A stretch of DNA of 5,918 bases from Deltaproteobacteria bacterium (lineage in GTDB: Bacteria > UBA10199 > DSSB01), in assembly GCA_021772695.1 (NCBI GenBank), contig JAJFLL010000304.1:1-5918 (forward strand), given 5' to 3'. The notes under the pieces are model-generated. The model was not told the origin of the DNA. It searched no databases and worked only from the letters and a program-made list of their open reading frames with translations. Below are positions 5,092 through 5,918 of this stretch, piece by piece; the stretch's first letter is position 1; each line of letters starts with the position of its first letter. The position numbers were made by a program, and so were the translations under genes.

Positions 5092-5918
5092 TTAATACTC
5101 TTGATAATCGAGGGTGCTGGTATTTCCCTGAGTTTCCGACGTGTATTGGAAATTGGTATCGCCAAATTTAATATTATTGGCGTTACTCCAATTTTTATAA
5201 TTGCTTTCAGGGGAAAAGGTGATGACCTCCTCAGGATACAGAGTGCGAAGGATGTCTACCAGACGCTTTGAGGCCTGGTTCCAAGCTGCCAACAAAACAT
5301 GACCATTCCATTCTCCACCTTTGTCGATGAGCCGTTGAAACTCATCGTCGATGGCCGCGATGAACTCAAGCATCGCCTGATCGGGTTTCTCGGGCGGAAA
5401 GGCCCCGTCGTCGATGGCCTCTTGCAATTCAGCGCCGCTCAACTGCTTATCGCCGTCTTTATCGTATTGGGAGACCACGTATTCAAAGCGGTCGTTGATC
5501 TCCATCATGATGGTATCGACGCTCTTGCCCACGTATTTCGCCAGGTCCTCGATCATCTCGGGCACGTCGGCGGTGGGATCGCTCTCCACCACTTCAATGC
5601 CCGGCCCTTGAATCTTGGCATCACCCTTGACGCTCTCATCCAAGGTGATCTTACCGCCGTTGATGTTGATGCTCTCCACCTGTGCATCCACATAATAGAG
5701 TTCCATACCTCCAGAACCCTTGACGGTGACTAGGTAGCTGCCATCGGACTGCTTTTTCACCGAGACCTCGTTCTGAAAATTACCCACATCGAGGTTGAAG
5801 CTTTGGGCAAAGATCATGTGAATGCCCACTTCATCTTCCGTATTATAGGTCAGGTTGACCGTTTCCTGAGTGTTGTAGGTGGCCGTGGTGCCGAGCATGC
5901 CGTCTTCGGCGATTTCAT
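5092..5918 (-). CDS. EF-hand protein with LYPE/FGD C-terminal module, 5' end outside window
   Basis: The last 274 complete codons of a longer gene are present. The frame stays open to the right edge, and the first in-window ATG (5898) has no Shine-Dalgarno, so it is probably internal. Numbering from that Met, residues 1-105 are rich in predicted beta strand (alternating Val/Ile/Thr/Asn, with turns such as SDGSYLVTV). A helical part (about 112-195) contains one canonical EF-hand loop, D146-K-D-G-D-K-Q-L-S-G-A-E157, with Asp at loop positions 1, 3 and 5, Ser at 9 and Glu at 12, so calcium binding is likely. No complete second EF-hand is seen. The C-terminal part (about 197-258) has an amphipathic helix ending L220-Y-P-E223 and then I243-K-F-G-D247, matching the C-terminus of the 450-residue protein downstream. 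The tail is Ser/Thr/Asn/Gln-rich. The beta-rich portion plus EF-hand suggests an extracellular or surface protein, but no signal peptide is visible because the N-terminus is missing. Confidence 0.87.
   Translation of the reverse strand, partial: EIAEDGMLGTTATYNTQETVNLTYNTEDEVGIHMIFAQSFNLDVGNFQNEVSVKKQSDGSYLVTVKGSGGMELYYVDAQVESININGGKITLDESVKGDAKIQGPGIEVVESDPTADVPEMIEDLAKYVGKSVDTIMMEINDRFEYVVSQYDKDGDKQLSGAELQEAIDDGAFPPEKPDQAMLEFIAAIDDEFQRLIDKGGEWNGHVLLAAWNQASKRLVDILRTLYPEEVITFSPESNYKNWSNANNIKFGDTNFQYTSETQGNTSTLDYQEY
5428..5463 (-). other. EF-hand calcium-binding loop (coding sub-feature)
   Basis: Twelve codons reading DKDGDKQLSGAE. The ligand positions 1, 3, 5, 9 and 12 and the hydrophobic position 8 fit the canonical EF-hand. 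Flanking predicted helices (about residues 127-143 before and 156-163 after) complete the helix-loop-helix. Confidence 0.85.

Noticed and set aside
5299..5733. 144-codon open frame on the plus strand
   Set aside because: Antisense shadow of the EF-hand gene; His/Val/Leu-rich translation with no domain or ribosome binding site.
5092..5898. Treating the ATG at 5898 as the start of the EF-hand gene
   Set aside because: No Shine-Dalgarno precedes it, the frame remains open to the window edge with protein-like codons, and the beta-rich region appears to begin mid-domain. The gene is more likely truncated by the window.
1..5918. CRISPR array, tRNA/rRNA genes, insertion sequences or phage genes
   Set aside because: No regularly spaced direct DNA repeats, cloverleaf-like sequence, transposase or integrase motifs, or terminal inverted repeats were seen on either strand.

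Overview
This window is bacterial chromosomal DNA: densely packed genes, Shine-Dalgarno sites, rho-independent terminators, a Mur ligase of peptidoglycan synthesis and a Hanks-type protein kinase. GG-N10-GC (sigma-54 type) promoters, an export signal peptide, kinase-only Hanks proteins and an EF-hand protein together suggest a Gram-negative, deltaproteobacteria-like lineage (Bdellovibrionota, Myxococcota or a related uncultured group). That placement is a guess from style, not from a marker gene. Of the five gene starts visible, four are not ATG (GTG at 496, 955 and 2147; TTG at 2120).

Layout. Positions 1-496 (minus): the 5' part of an exported protein with a signal peptide and five tandem 11-residue repeats; it runs off the left edge. 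Positions 683-955 (minus): a 90-residue orphan with a sigma-54-like promoter upstream (979-994) and an intrinsic terminator downstream (623-654), so apparently a single-gene transcript. Positions 956-1289: an AT-rich gap with no convincing gene. Positions 1290-2120 (minus): a kinase-only Hanks-type Ser/Thr kinase with unusual catalytic motifs. Positions 2147-3556 (plus): a divergent MurD-like Mur ligase, starting only 26 bp from the kinase start. Positions 3562-4914 (minus): a 450-residue acidic helical protein, convergent with the ligase and 5 bp from it, with a strong Shine-Dalgarno and a sigma-54-like promoter (4951-4966). Positions 5043-5083: a strong terminator. Positions 5092-5918 (minus): the 3' part of a protein with an EF-hand loop, whose start lies beyond the right edge.

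How the parts may work together. The 450-residue protein and the EF-hand protein share a C-terminal module (LYPE, about 20 residues, then I-x-F-G-D), so they are probably related and may share a partner or location. Two genes 4 kb apart carry sigma-54-type promoters, which suggests co-activation by an enhancer-binding protein. The divergent kinase and Mur ligase form a tight pair that could link phosphorylation signalling to cell-wall work. The ligase keeps the ATP/Mg machinery but has changed most residues expected to hold D-glutamate, and it sits outside a division/cell-wall cluster, so it may be a paralogue with a different amino-acid substrate. The functional links are inference; the motifs themselves are read from the sequence.
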